Origin: Rhodopirellula sp.
GTDB lineage: Bacteria > Planctomycetota > Planctomycetia > Pirellulales > Thermoguttaceae
Length of the DNA: 55,915 nt
Direction of reading: 5' to 3'
NCBI GenBank assembly: GCA_012728855.1
Contig: JAAYEH010000218.1
Span: forward strand, 1 to 55,915
A program made the position numbers and the translations under genes. The first letter of the stretch is position 1. Each line of letters opens with the position of its first letter. Under the pieces are notes generated by a model, which saw only the letters and a program-made list of their open reading frames with translations, was not told the DNA's origin and did not search any database. Of the stretch, positions 8,336 to 17,895 are shown in pieces.

Positions 8336-9621
8336 CCATGTTTGCGCATTCCCAACTCAGCAGTCCCAGCTTCCAGCGAGTGGCGAAAGGGCTCGTTGCC
8401 CTCCATCGGTTGATCAAGGAAGGGAAAGACGACTCGCCCGCGGCCGAGGCCATTCGCGACGCTTTGGATGTGCCCTTAAAGGTTTTGAGCCCGGCTGAGA
8501 AGCAGCGGGCCCAATGGCTCTCTGAAGACCTGTACTCCGTCAGCGATCCGTCAGCGACGACGATCCCGAAGGCGCTGAATCCCCAGGCTCAGCAGCAACT
8601 CAACGAAGCCTTGGAGGCACGACACCATCGGCAGTGGGATCAAGCGCTGACGCTGCTTCGACGCTGGAGGGACTACATCTCACCGGCTCTGCTGAGTTAT
8701 CTGAGGGGATCGATCTGGCTGGAAGCAGGGAACCCCGACGTAGCGGCCATGTTCTACCACCACGCGTCGCAGAGCGACCCGGCTAATGCGAATTACCGCG
8801 CGATCTACATGCATGCTCTGGCGGAGTCCGACCCGGATGCCGCGGGAAAGCTGGCCGAAGGGGTGTTGGCTGACGATGAACAGCATCCTCCCGTGGTAGT
8901 TGCGCGAGCGGCGGACATTTTGTTCAACCGGATCCGAACCGTTTCAGACGCCGAATCGATCCAACAGTGTCAAAGACTGATCCCGATCCTCGAGAGGAAC
9001 GAGACTAGGATCGACCAGGACGAAGAAGCTGCGAGTCGCGAGTCGGCTTACGCGATGACGGTCTGCTTGCTCGGCTTCTGCCACGAATTGCAGGGAAATG
9101 CTAGAGCGGCAGTCGATTTCTACACTCGCGGCCTTCGAGTGAACCCGGACAACGATGGACTCCTCGTGGCACGCGGGATTCTCGAATACGGCGCTAGCCC
9201 ACGGTCGATTCAGGACTTCGAGCAAGCGGTAAGGCTACGTTCTCCCGTAGTCTGGCCCTATCTGTTCCTGGCCCACCATTACCTAATCACAAACCGGTTC
9301 GAGCAATGCCGGCTTATGTGTGAGGCTGGAGTCGGGATGCGCGGATCGGGCACAGCAAAAAGCCAGCTTGAACAGTGGCGTGCCATCGCTCAAGCCGAAC
9401 TAGGCTTTCCGCCCGACTTAGTGCGATCGGCGTTTGAGGCCGCGCTGCGTTGGGATCCCTCGAATGAATTGGCCCGGCGAGATCAGGATGCCTTTGAAGA
9501 TTCTTTGAAAGGGCCCCACGCGAGACCTCCACTGATGTGGCAGCCGAGGTCGGAAGCGGCCATAAGGCAATTTGCGATGGCCGAACATTCTGCCGAATCG
9601 TCGTACCCGGTTGCGGCATAA
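8332..9621 (+). CDS. TPR-repeat protein coupled to Tse2-like gene
   Basis: This 429-residue soluble protein is made largely of helical tetratricopeptide-like repeats (for example ALTLLRRW, LRGSIWLEAGNPDVAAMFY, and GNARAAVDFYTRGLRVNPDN). The N-terminal 90 residues are charged and helical, and the C-terminal 60 residues look disordered. The GTG at 8332 overlaps the upstream TGA (GTGA); an ATG at 8338 is an alternative. TPR proteins bind other proteins, so it is plausibly a partner or antagonist of the Tse2-like product. That role is inference from gene order only. Confidence 0.75.
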   Translation: MTMFAHSQLSSPSFQRVAKGLVALHRLIKEGKDDSPAAEAIRDALDVPLKVLSPAEKQRAQWLSEDLYSVSDPSATTIPKALNPQAQQQLNEALEARHHRQWDQALTLLRRWRDYISPALLSYLRGSIWLEAGNPDVAAMFYHHASQSDPANANYRAIYMHALAESDPDAAGKLAEGVLADDEQHPPVVVARAADILFNRIRTVSDAESIQQCQRLIPILERNETRIDQDEEAASRESAYAMTVCLLGFCHELQGNARAAVDFYTRGLRVNPDNDGLLVARGILEYGASPRSIQDFEQAVRLRSPVVWPYLFLAHHYLITNRFEQCRLMCEAGVGMRGSGTAKSQLEQWRAIAQAELGFPPDLVRSAFEAALRWDPSNELARRDQDAFEDSLKGPHARPPLMWQPRSEAAIRQFAMAEHSAESSYPVAA

Positions 9622-9753
9622 TGGGCTGGTGACGTCGCCGCGCCGGCAGCATACGCATGGCAAATCGGCGCGTCCTATTTGGTTCCCGATGGCAGATGCT
9701 AAAATGCATCCTGTGTTTTCGGCAGTCCGCTCGCCAAGGTGGGGGAAGCGATC

Positions 9754-11007
9754 ATGAAAGATCCGGTGATGGCAATTATTCTGGCCGGCGGCAAGGGCTC
9801 CCGGCTGGAGCCGCTCACCCGCGACCGTGCCAAGCCGGCTGTGCCGTTCGGCGGCGCCTATCGCATCATCGACTTCACGTTCTCCAACTGCTTGAACAGC
9901 GGCTTTCGCAAGATCCTCGTACTCACGCAGTACAAGGCGATGAGTCTGGATCGGCATATCAGCATGGGCTGGCAGCGTTACTTCTGCCGCGAACTGGGCG
10001 AGTTCGCCGACGTTGTCCCGCCGCAGCAGCGGATCGACGAGAACTGGTATCAGGGGACCGCCGACGCCGTCTACCAGAACATCTACACACTGGAAAAAGA
10101 GCATCCCAAGTATGTAATCATTCTGGCGGGTGATCACATCTATAAGATGAACTACCAGAGGATGTTGGACTACCACGCCGAGGTGGGCGCCGACGTGACG
10201 ATCGGCGTGCTGCGCCGCCCCCGCGCGGAGGCCGCGCTGCAATTCGGCGTGATGGAAGTCGACACCGACAACCGCGTCGTCGGTTTCCAGGAGAAACCGG
10301 CGGATCCCAAGCCCGTCCCCGGCGACGACGTTCACTGCCTGGCCTCAATGGGAATTTACGTTTTCACCGCTCGTTTTCTTTTCGAGGAGTTGTGCCGCGA
10401 TGCGACGCGACGCGGCAGCGGCCACGACTTCGGCAAGGATCTGATTCCGGCGATCATCGACACGAATCGCGTCTTCGCCTTCCCGTTCCTGGTCGAGATC
10501 GACGAGAACCGCAAGCGCGACGCCTACTGGCGCGACGTCGGCACGCTCGACGCCTATTTCGAGGCGAACATGGATCTCGTCTCCGTCGATCCCGAGTTGA
10601 ACATGTACGACGAGGAGTGGCCGATCCGAAGCTACCAGCCGAACCTGCCGCCGCCCAAGTTCGTGTTTGCCGACGAACAACGCCGCGGCTACGCCATGGA
10701 CAGCATCGTCTGCCCGGGTACGATCATCTCGGGCGGGCGGGTTCGCCATGCCGTGGTCGGGCAGCAGGTCCGCATCAATAGTTTCGCGGAGATCGAGAGC
10801 GCGATCCTCTTCAGCCACGTCGACGTTGGCCGCCATGCCCGCATCCGTCGGGCGATCATCGACAAGGGCGTTTTGATTCCGGCCGGCATCTCCATCGGCT
10901 ATGACCACGACATGGACCGCGCGCGCGGCTTTACGGTGACCGAAAACGGCATTACCGTCATCGCCAAATCAGACGGCACCGATCACTTCTTTGAGCCGGA
11001 CGCGTAG
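9754..11007 (+). CDS. glgC: Glucose-1-phosphate adenylyltransferase
   Basis: This 417-residue enzyme makes ADP-glucose from ATP and glucose-1-phosphate for glycogen synthesis. The N-terminal nucleotidyltransferase domain shows the ILAGGKGSRLEPLT motif (residues 9-22), KPAVPFGG (27-34), the conserved FTFSNCLNSG, and SGHDFGKDLIP. A left-handed beta-helix domain follows in the last 110 residues. Length matches bacterial GlgC. The ATG at 9754 is preceded by GGGGGAAG; a GTG at 9739 is less likely. No other glycogen gene is adjacent. Confidence 0.95.
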   Translation: MKDPVMAIILAGGKGSRLEPLTRDRAKPAVPFGGAYRIIDFTFSNCLNSGFRKILVLTQYKAMSLDRHISMGWQRYFCRELGEFADVVPPQQRIDENWYQGTADAVYQNIYTLEKEHPKYVIILAGDHIYKMNYQRMLDYHAEVGADVTIGVLRRPRAEAALQFGVMEVDTDNRVVGFQEKPADPKPVPGDDVHCLASMGIYVFTARFLFEELCRDATRRGSGHDFGKDLIPAIIDTNRVFAFPFLVEIDENRKRDAYWRDVGTLDAYFEANMDLVSVDPELNMYDEEWPIRSYQPNLPPPKFVFADEQRRGYAMDSIVCPGTIISGGRVRHAVVGQQVRINSFAEIESAILFSHVDVGRHARIRRAIIDKGVLIPAGISIGYDHDMDRARGFTVTENGITVIAKSDGTDHFFEPDA

Positions 11008-11041
11008 ATCGTAAACGATCGGACATGGCCGCCGGGCGACC

Positions 11042-11320
11042 TCACCATCCCACAACGCGGATCGTATTGCGGACCGGCCGGCCGTGGTAGTACGCCCTGG
11101 CTCGCACTACGGCGGGCGGCGGCGGATAGACGACCGCGGCAGGAACCAAAAGGGGGGCCGGTGCCACCGGTATGGCAACAACCTGCGGATAAGCGTAGAC
11201 TGGGCCGACCGGATAGAAGCTGTACACGGTTACCGGGGCTCCATGACCCCATCCGGCCGACGCCGTTGACGCAGCCAGCAAAACCAGCATCACGGTAACC
11301 ATCCACAACAGGGGTTTCAT
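11042..11320 (-). CDS. Small secreted Pro/Val/Tyr-rich protein
   Basis: This 92-residue protein has a clear signal peptide (about residues 1-22, ending TASA). The mature part is short and low-complexity, rich in Pro, Val, Ala and Tyr. I recognise no domain. The ATG at 11320 has AAGGA upstream; a GTG two codons earlier is also possible. It converges on glgC with 34 bp between stops. It may be a small exported or surface protein of unknown role. Confidence 0.6.
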   Translation of the reverse strand: MKPLLWMVTVMLVLLAASTASAGWGHGAPVTVYSFYPVGPVYAYPQVVAIPVAPAPLLVPAAVVYPPPPAVVRARAYYHGRPVRNTIRVVGW

Positions 11321-11682
11321 CGTCACAGTCCTTATTCTGGTGAGAAAAGAAACAGCCCGGCCGCGGCGGCCGGAAGAAAAGGCTATGGGAATTTTAGTTC
11401 AAGAAGGGGCATGGTTCAAGAAATGGGCACAGTCCACGCCAGGACGCTTGTTCCGTGTAGGCGGGACACTCCGTGGCCCACTCTCTCCCGCCGCTACACT
11501 GCTTGAAACCATCTTCGCCGGGAAGTCCATATATTCCCCGAGGGGTGGTTGGCATTGCTGCGAGTTCCGCGCCATCTTCTATTACCGCCTTTGCGGCTTC
11601 GAACGCTATACTGTCGCTGGCCAGCAGCCGCTTGCGCCCGGTCAGCGAGAACTATTAGGCATCAACTGCGAAAGGCAATGAA
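11321..11682. other. Divergent intergenic region
   Basis: This 362-bp region separates the small secreted protein from the DUF1269 gene. A GC-rich hairpin (CCGGCCG, CGG loop, CGGCCGG) lies at 11357-11373. A reading frame spanning 11340-11681 on the plus strand has no protein-like pattern and no start signal. I see nothing else I can name. Confidence 0.4.
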
Positions 11683-12174
11683 ATGAGCAATCTGGTAGTG
11701 GTCGTATTCAACGACGAAACAACGGCCTTCGACATGCGGACCGCGCTGGCGAAGATGCAGCAAGAGTATCTGATCGAGATGGAAGACGCGGTCGTGGTGA
11801 CCAAGGACGCGGCCGGCAAAGTCAAGCTGCACCAGGCCGTCAACTTGACGGCATCCGGCGCGGTGGGCGGCGGTTTCTGGGGCATGCTCATCGGCATGGT
11901 CTTTCTCAATCCGCTCCTCGGCGCGGCCGTCGGGGCCGGCGCGGGTGCTGTGGCCGGCAAGCTGACGGATCTGGGAATCAACGATGCGATGATGAAAGAG
12001 TTGGCGGAGCGATTCCAGGCGGGGTCGTCGGCCCTATTCATCCTGGTCCGCAAAGCCACTCCGGACAAGGTGCTCGAAGGCCTGAAGGAGTTCGCCGGCA
12101 AGGGCAAAGTGCTTCAGACATCGCTGACGAGGGACGACGAGGCCGCGCTCCGCGCCGTCCTGGAACAGGCTTGA
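11683..12174 (+). CDS. DUF1269 domain membrane-associated protein
   Basis: This 163-residue protein has a beta/alpha start (NLVVVVFNDETTA) and a central Gly/Ala-rich membrane-like hairpin (about residues 57-92, with GGGFWGMLIGMVFLNPLLGA). A C-terminal alpha/beta half follows (SSALFILVRKATPDKVLE). This is the DUF1269 pattern, a widespread family of unknown function that often sits beside membrane and stress genes. It lies 70 bp upstream of the aquaporin on the same strand, with a strong hairpin between them. No catalytic residues are evident. Confidence 0.85.
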   Translation: MSNLVVVVFNDETTAFDMRTALAKMQQEYLIEMEDAVVVTKDAAGKVKLHQAVNLTASGAVGGGFWGMLIGMVFLNPLLGAAVGAGAGAVAGKLTDLGINDAMMKELAERFQAGSSALFILVRKATPDKVLEGLKEFAGKGKVLQTSLTRDDEAALRAVLEQA

Positions 12175-12189
12175 TGAAAGGATTACTAC

Positions 12190-12221
12190 GATCGGCCGCG
12201 CCGGCGCGGATGCGGCCGATC
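12190..12221 (+). terminator. Intercistronic hairpin (attenuator-like)
   Basis: GATCGGCCGC (12190-12199) pairs perfectly with GCGGCCGATC (12212-12221) across a 12-nt loop, between the DUF1269 stop and the aquaporin start. No U-run follows, so a factor-independent terminator is doubtful. An RNA-stability or attenuation element, or a simple repeat, is equally possible. Confidence 0.45.
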
Positions 12222-12229
12222 CGTCTTGA

Positions 12230-12952
<723 letters not shown>

Positions 12953-13111
12953 GCGAAGCGTAATTGCCATCCGGCGACGGGGAACAAACACAGGTTGAAA
13001 ACGAGTCGCTTCGGGAAACCACAGCGGCCCGGCTGCTGCCATCGGGTCCGACGATAACGTGACGGCAGATCGATGGCCAACAGCCGGGCTGCTCAAGACA
13101 GGACACATACC

Positions 13112-13960
13112 ATGCGATGGCAAGGTCGAGAGCGTAGCCGCAATGTTGAAGACCGCCGTGCCGTGCCCGCGGGCAGAATGGCCATCGGCGGTGTGGGCGG
13201 GATATTGCTTGTTCTTCTGGTTCTCTTCATGGGGGGGGATCCGCGCAAGGTAATTCAACTTCTCGGCGAAAATCAGCCGCCTGGCGGGCAGCCGCAGGCG
13301 CCGGGCCCGCAACCTGACGACGAGGTTGCCGAGTTTATCGCGGTTGTCCTCCGCGACACCGAGAAAGTCTGGGGCCAGTTGTTCGACAGCATGGCAAACC
13401 AGTATCGCGAGCCGAAATTGGTTCTATTCCGCGATCAAGTGCGTTCCGCCTGCGGATTCCAGAGCGCAGCGGTCGGACCTTTCTATTGTCCGAGCGACGA
13501 GACCGTCTATATCGACCTGAGCTTTTATGAGGCACTCAAGTCGCGTCACGGCGCCCCCGGCGACTTTGCGCAAGCCTACGTCCTCGCCCACGAGGTGGGC
13601 CATCACGTACAGAAACTGATGGGAATCAGCGATCGGGTACACGCCGCCCGCACCCGAGCGGGCGAGGAGGAAGCGAACGATCTTTCCGTTCGTTTGGAAT
13701 TGCAGGCCGATTTCTTTGCCGGCGTCTGGGCACACCACGCCGAGAAGAACTGGCGGATCCTCGAGCCGGGCGATATCGAGGAGGCGCTGAACGCCGCATC
13801 AGCGATCGGCGACGATCGGCTCCAGAGAGAGGCACAGGGATTCGTCGTCCCCGAATCGTTCACACACGGCACCTCCGAGCAACGCGTTCGCTGGTTTTCC
13901 AAAGGGCTGAGGACGGGCGACGTTTCCCAGGGAAACACGTTTGAAGAACTTAATCTGTGA
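13112..13960 (+). CDS. YpfJ-type neutral zinc metallopeptidase
   Basis: This 282-residue membrane-anchored protein opens with MRWQGR...NVEDRR, the family's typical N terminus. One transmembrane segment (about residues 25-40) and a Pro/Gly linker follow. The zinc protease domain has HEVGHH at 160-165 and a downstream ELQADFFAGVWAHH segment providing further active-site residues. The family is a predicted metalloprotease with an extracytoplasmic catalytic domain and a poorly known physiological substrate. I chose the ATG at 13112 over 13073 because the family N terminus begins there. The C terminus is complete. Confidence 0.93.
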   Translation: MRWQGRERSRNVEDRRAVPAGRMAIGGVGGILLVLLVLFMGGDPRKVIQLLGENQPPGGQPQAPGPQPDDEVAEFIAVVLRDTEKVWGQLFDSMANQYREPKLVLFRDQVRSACGFQSAAVGPFYCPSDETVYIDLSFYEALKSRHGAPGDFAQAYVLAHEVGHHVQKLMGISDRVHAARTRAGEEEANDLSVRLELQADFFAGVWAHHAEKNWRILEPGDIEEALNAASAIGDDRLQREAQGFVVPESFTHGTSEQRVRWFSKGLRTGDVSQGNTFEELNL

Positions 13961-13974
13961 AGCGGGGACACGCG

Positions 13975-14499
13975 ATGACGTCACCAACCGATCCCGCGGC
14001 GGCACCGGCGCAGGCCGAAGATATTTCGCAATTGAAGAGGATCGAGGCCGCGCGACAATCCTTGGCAGACCTGCACGCCGCCGTCGAACAGAACGCCGCT
14101 GAGGTTACCTTCGATCCGCTCCCCACGGTCCATGGAAACGCGTCCCTGCTGAGCCGGCTTTTCCAGAACTTGATCGAAAATGCGATCAAGTTTCGCCGTG
14201 ACGAGCCTCCTCGCATCCATGTCTCCACCCGGGAGCAGGATGGCTTCTGGCGGTTTTCCGTCCGCGACAACGGCATCGGCATCGACGCCAAGTACCACGA
14301 GCAGGTGTTCGTCCCTCTCCAGCGCTTGCACAGCGAAAGCGTCTTCCCGGGGACGGGCCTCGGACTGACCGCATGTCGATCGATTGTCGAACTGCATGGC
14401 GGCACGATCTGGGTCGAATCGGAAAAGGGAGCCGGCAGCGTTTTCTATTTCACGCTCCCCTGTCAACCGTCCAAGGCACCGACTGCCGAAATCAGATAA
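13975..14499 (+). CDS. Orphan histidine-kinase ATPase domain protein
   Basis: This 174-residue protein consists almost only of a GHKL ATPase domain. It has an N-box (NLIENAIKF, 65-73), a G1 box (DNGIGID, 98-104) and a G2 box (GTGLGL, 126-131), ending in YFTLP. The segment before the N-box resembles the end of the linker in phytochrome-type kinases. The dimerisation/phosphoacceptor histidine helix and any sensor domain are missing. It is either a truncated kinase remnant or a stand-alone ATPase of anti-sigma or kinase-inhibitor type. The ATG at 13975 follows GCGGGGAC; a GTG at 13957 overlaps the upstream stop and could couple translation. Confidence 0.7.
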   Translation: MTSPTDPAAAPAQAEDISQLKRIEAARQSLADLHAAVEQNAAEVTFDPLPTVHGNASLLSRLFQNLIENAIKFRRDEPPRIHVSTREQDGFWRFSVRDNGIGIDAKYHEQVFVPLQRLHSESVFPGTGLGLTACRSIVELHGGTIWVESEKGAGSVFYFTLPCQPSKAPTAEIR

Positions 14500-14540
14500 A
14501 CCTTGCCATTCAGACATCGCCAGCCACAGAATCCGATACC

Positions 14541-15653
14541 ATGAAGACGCCCTGCCTCCAACTGCTTCTCGTTGCGTTGCTTCTACCCGGCCATGCCGGC
14601 CTGGCTCAACAAAACCCCGACGGGCAACTTCCGGTAACATCGATCGAGCAGCCCTATCTGTTCCTGGTGCGAGATCCGCTCGTGTACCGCGATTTGAAGC
14701 TGAATGCCCTTCAGCGCGAGGCGGTTGATTCGCTAAACCAGGAACTGGATGGCCCGTTGTGGTCGATGCGGAACCGATCCGCGCAACATATCGCCGACAC
14801 CGTGCAGCAGGCGACAGAGACGGCCAAAATGCGTCTCTCGTCCATCCTCTCGCGCGATCAGCAACAACGGCTCGACCAGATCGAGTTGTGGACCCTCGGC
14901 ATGAAGGCGTTCCTGCGCGACGATTTCCAGGAAAGTCTGGGGCTTGGCCCGGATCAACGGGAGAGCGCCGTGAAAGTCGTCACGGATGCGGAACAGTCCA
15001 TCGTCGAGCTTGCCGAGGAGATGCAGTCCGGCGAGCCTCGCGAATCGGTGGATAAGAAGGCGAAGGCTCTGCGAACCGACGAGCAGAAACAGTTGCTCGC
15101 CATCCTCACGCGCTCCCAACAACAGCAGTGGGCGGCCCTGCTGGGCAAACCGATCGACGTCGGCAAGCTCGGACGCATTCGTTTTCGAGCGCCGGAGCTT
15201 CACGGCGGTCAACCGTGGATCAATTCACCGCAGCTCTCTCTGCGGCAACTCAAGGGCAAGGTCGTGGCGCTGCACTTCTACCCCTTCGGATGAATCAACT
15301 GCGTACGCAATTACCCTTGGTACAAGGGTTGGCACGAGTCGTATGCGAAGCGGGGATTGGTCGTGCTTGGCATCCACACGCCCGAAACGCCGGCCGAACG
15401 CGAGGTTGACGGCGTTCGCACTGCGGCCGCCAAGGCGGGGCTGACGTTTCCCATTCTGGTCGACAACGAAAAAGAGAACTGGAACGCGTGGGGAAATTCC
15501 ATGTGGCCCAGCGTCTATTTGATCGACCGGCACGGCGACGTCCGGTACTGGTGGTACGGCGAGTTGAACTGGAAAGGCACCGAAGGCGAAAAAGCTCTTC
15601 GCGGACGGATCGAGGAACTTCTCGCCGAGCGCCGCGAAGCGGTGGATCCATAG
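14541..15653 (+). CDS. TlpA-like redoxin, probable selenoprotein (UGA=Sec251)
   Basis: Read through one in-frame UGA (15291-15293), this is a 370-residue secreted protein. It has a signal peptide (1-22), a helical region (about 40-215) and a thioredoxin-like domain (about 225-370). The UGA occupies the first position of the redox motif, FYPFG-U-INC, giving UxxC with Cys254. Related redoxins have Cys there (CINC). After the UGA the frame continues through LVVLGIHTPETP, FPILVDNEKENW and WPSVYLIDRHG to a normal C terminus ending at TAG. A hairpin with a GGUAC loop lies 25 nt downstream. Sec incorporation is inferred; a nonsense mutation is the alternative. It would be an envelope thiol/selenol oxidoreductase. 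The start has no clear ribosome binding site. Confidence 0.8.
15313..15329 (+). promoter_or_regulatory. Candidate bacterial SECIS hairpin (redoxin)
   Basis: ACCCTT (15313-15318) pairs with AAGGGT (15324-15329) around a GGTAC loop. The loop begins 25 nt after the UGA at 15291-15293, and its first base is G. This fits the published bacterial SECIS pattern of a short stem with a G at the start of the apical loop, about 16-37 nt after UGA. Confidence 0.6.
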
Positions 15654-15673
15654 CGATCGGCGATGGCTCGGGG

Positions 15674-17518
15674 TCATCGACTCCCTGCCACAAGTTCGTC
15701 GTCAACAAGCCTGTCCGCATTCGGGTCGGGAACATTGAAATAGGTTGCCTCGCCGTCGGGATCGGAAAACTCCGAGAGCAGCAACTCCAGGTCCGGCTCT
15801 CCGTGGGGATACCACTTGCCCGGCCCCCAAGCCTTCACCTTGCAGGCAATGCCATCGGGGCGGACGGAATCGTCCGGGACAGGCCCGCTGGGCGACGAGG
15901 GATCGAGCGTGATCAACCGAAGATCAACGCCCTTGAGCTTCTCGTGCCTCGTCCGGCTGAGGCAGAAGACCAGCGGCCCGCGCATGACGGCCACTCGGCC
16001 CGCCTGCGCCTGGCGACCCTTCACCAGACGCCACGGCATCGCCAGATCCAGTTCGACCCGGTCGCCCGCCTTCCACAGACGGCGGATCGTGAGGAACTCG
16101 CCGGCTCGCGGGGCCGCCGCGGCGGGCTGGCCGTTCACGGCAACATTGGCCTCACGGCACCATCGCGGGATGCGGAGCATCAGCGGAAACTCCAGCGGTT
16201 GCGCGGGATCGATCTGGATCGAGACCGTTCCGGAACTCGGGTAATTCGTCTGCTGACAGACGCGGAGCGAGCCCTGCTCGCCGAGTTGCAGTTGGGCCGT
16301 CGAGGTCGTGTAAAGGTTCACGGCCACGCCCCCGTCCGTCCGGTAGTAGATCATTTCGGGCAATTCCGCCACGATGCGGCGGTAGTTGCACGGGCAGCAA
16401 TAGGTGTCGCCGGAAAAATACTCGCGAGGGCCGTCGAAGGGCGAGTAGTAGCGGATGCGGCGGCCGTCGGGGGATTGCGCGGCGAACAGCGCGTTGTAGA
16501 CGGCGCGCTCCATGATGTCGCCGCAGCGCGAGTCGCCTTCACGCCGAAGGCAATCGTCCAGCACGCGCAGCAGGTAGGCGGTGGCGCAGGTCTCGCCAAG
16601 ATTGGTTGTCCCCTGCTGGGTATCGTGCCAGCACTCATGGTCGCCGCAGGCGCCGGTGATGACCAAGCCGTTTTGCCCGCAGAGGAAGTCGAGAACCTTT
16701 CGCTCTTGAACCAGTAGCTTTTCGTCGGGCTGGCTGCGGTTGAGTTGGGTTTGAGCCAGCGCATGAGCCATAAAGGCATAGGCATGCCCTTCGATTCGCC
16801 CCCAGCGGCCTCGAACGATATCCAGATTCCACTCGGGCAGTTTGCGATTTCGGACGCAAAACTGCCGGTATTTCGGGTCACCCGATTGCTCCGAAAGCAG
16901 CAGAAAGGCCCGCTCCAAACCGGTGGCAGCCATGTGCGTCGTGATGATGTCCTCGCCCAATTCCCGGTCGGGCTCGGCCATCCAACGGGCAAGGATATAG
17001 TCGGCCAATTTCCTGGCGGCCTTCAGCGACGCCTGATTATCGAACAGCCGGTAATCGCTCGACAGCCCGTAGACCAGGTAGCCCATTTCGTGGACGTCCC
17101 AGAGTTCCCACATCCGGCTTTGCGGAGCCATGAGCCCGAGATACCCATCGGGTTCCTGCAAGGTAATCGCGGCCGTGATGACCTCATTCTTCCGGTCGAT
17201 CAGCTTCGGGTCGCCGTTGTAGGCGGCCATGCGGGCCAGGCTGTCGATCAGCTTGCCGAGTCCGATGTAACCGCTGCTTCGATCCTTGGTCGCAAACGGA
17301 TGCAAGAAGTCCTTCGCGACGTCGATCACCAACAGGTTGTTGTTTGCTGTCACGTCAATCCGCCGGCCGATCTCTCCGCCGACTTGCACCCGTCCAAGCT
17401 CGATCGGTTCAAATCGATCGTTTGCCAGAACCGCTGCGCAGCACAACCACGCCAAAACGGCCGGGACGAAAGGGTAGTACCGCAACCGAGCGACACGTAC
17501 AAGAGTTGGTCGATGCAT
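15674..17518 (-). CDS. GH127-like secreted glycosidase
   Basis: This 614-residue protein has an N-terminal signal/hydrophobic segment (about residues 8-32) and an (alpha/alpha)6-barrel followed by beta domains typical of GH127 (DUF1680). Conserved features are GYLGL, HEMGYLVYGL, DHECWHDTQQGTTNLGE and the paired-Cys motif YCCPCN. Characterised GH127 enzymes are zinc-dependent beta-L-arabinofuranosidases using a cysteine nucleophile. The exact sugar here is not predictable. The ATG at 17518 has GGGAG upstream; a more distal in-frame start at 17701 would place an odd leader before the signal. It converges on the redoxin gene with 20 bp between stops. Confidence 0.88.
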   Translation of the reverse strand: MHRPTLVRVARLRYYPFVPAVLAWLCCAAVLANDRFEPIELGRVQVGGEIGRRIDVTANNNLLVIDVAKDFLHPFATKDRSSGYIGLGKLIDSLARMAAYNGDPKLIDRKNEVITAAITLQEPDGYLGLMAPQSRMWELWDVHEMGYLVYGLSSDYRLFDNQASLKAARKLADYILARWMAEPDRELGEDIITTHMAATGLERAFLLLSEQSGDPKYRQFCVRNRKLPEWNLDIVRGRWGRIEGHAYAFMAHALAQTQLNRSQPDEKLLVQERKVLDFLCGQNGLVITGACGDHECWHDTQQGTTNLGETCATAYLLRVLDDCLRREGDSRCGDIMERAVYNALFAAQSPDGRRIRYYSPFDGPREYFSGDTYCCPCNYRRIVAELPEMIYYRTDGGVAVNLYTTSTAQLQLGEQGSLRVCQQTNYPSSGTVSIQIDPAQPLEFPLMLRIPRWCREANVAVNGQPAAAAPRAGEFLTIRRLWKAGDRVELDLAMPWRLVKGRQAQAGRVAVMRGPLVFCLSRTRHEKLKGVDLRLITLDPSSPSGPVPDDSVRPDGIACKVKAWGPGKWYPHGEPDLELLLSEFSDPDGEATYFNVPDPNADRLVDDELVAGSR

Positions 17519-17895
17519 GGCATTTGCTCCCGCGGATAGAGAACCGCTATGGTCCGAATGACGCTGGGTCATTGTGGCCTGCGGAATTCGCCCCGTCCAG
17601 CCCGGCGCGGCCAGCGGGCGCAACTGAACTCGTTCAAGCGCAACGGCCAACGGCCTGCGCGTGACATGCCATAGCGGGTTTTGCCACCGCATGAACCCCA
17701 TTGCCGGGTTATGCCAAATACAACTGAAGTACGTCGCCGCGTGATTCTCCGATTCTGCATCCAGAATATGCTACCTTTCCGAGGTAACGCGCAGCACCGA
17801 ACAGCCCCATCGCTTGAACAGTCGGAAGGCTCGCCTTGCCAGCGCACGCGCCGTTTGCCGCATCCATACCTGTCGCGACTTGAGAGCGATCAACC
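17519..17895. other. Divergent intergenic region, nothing recognised
   Basis: This 377-bp spacer lies between the divergent GH127-like and HDOD genes. It should hold both promoters. I see no clear repeat, riboswitch or small gene. Confidence 0.4.

Noticed and set aside
11340..11681. 113-codon plus-strand frame in an intergenic region
   Set aside because: No ribosome binding site, no recognisable pattern, and it is preceded by a GC-rich hairpin.
14541..15293. Redoxin gene as a truncated pseudogene ending at TGA
   Set aside because: The stop replaces exactly one redox Cys and the frame beyond stays protein-like with a SECIS-type hairpin; Sec is the simpler reading, though not proven.
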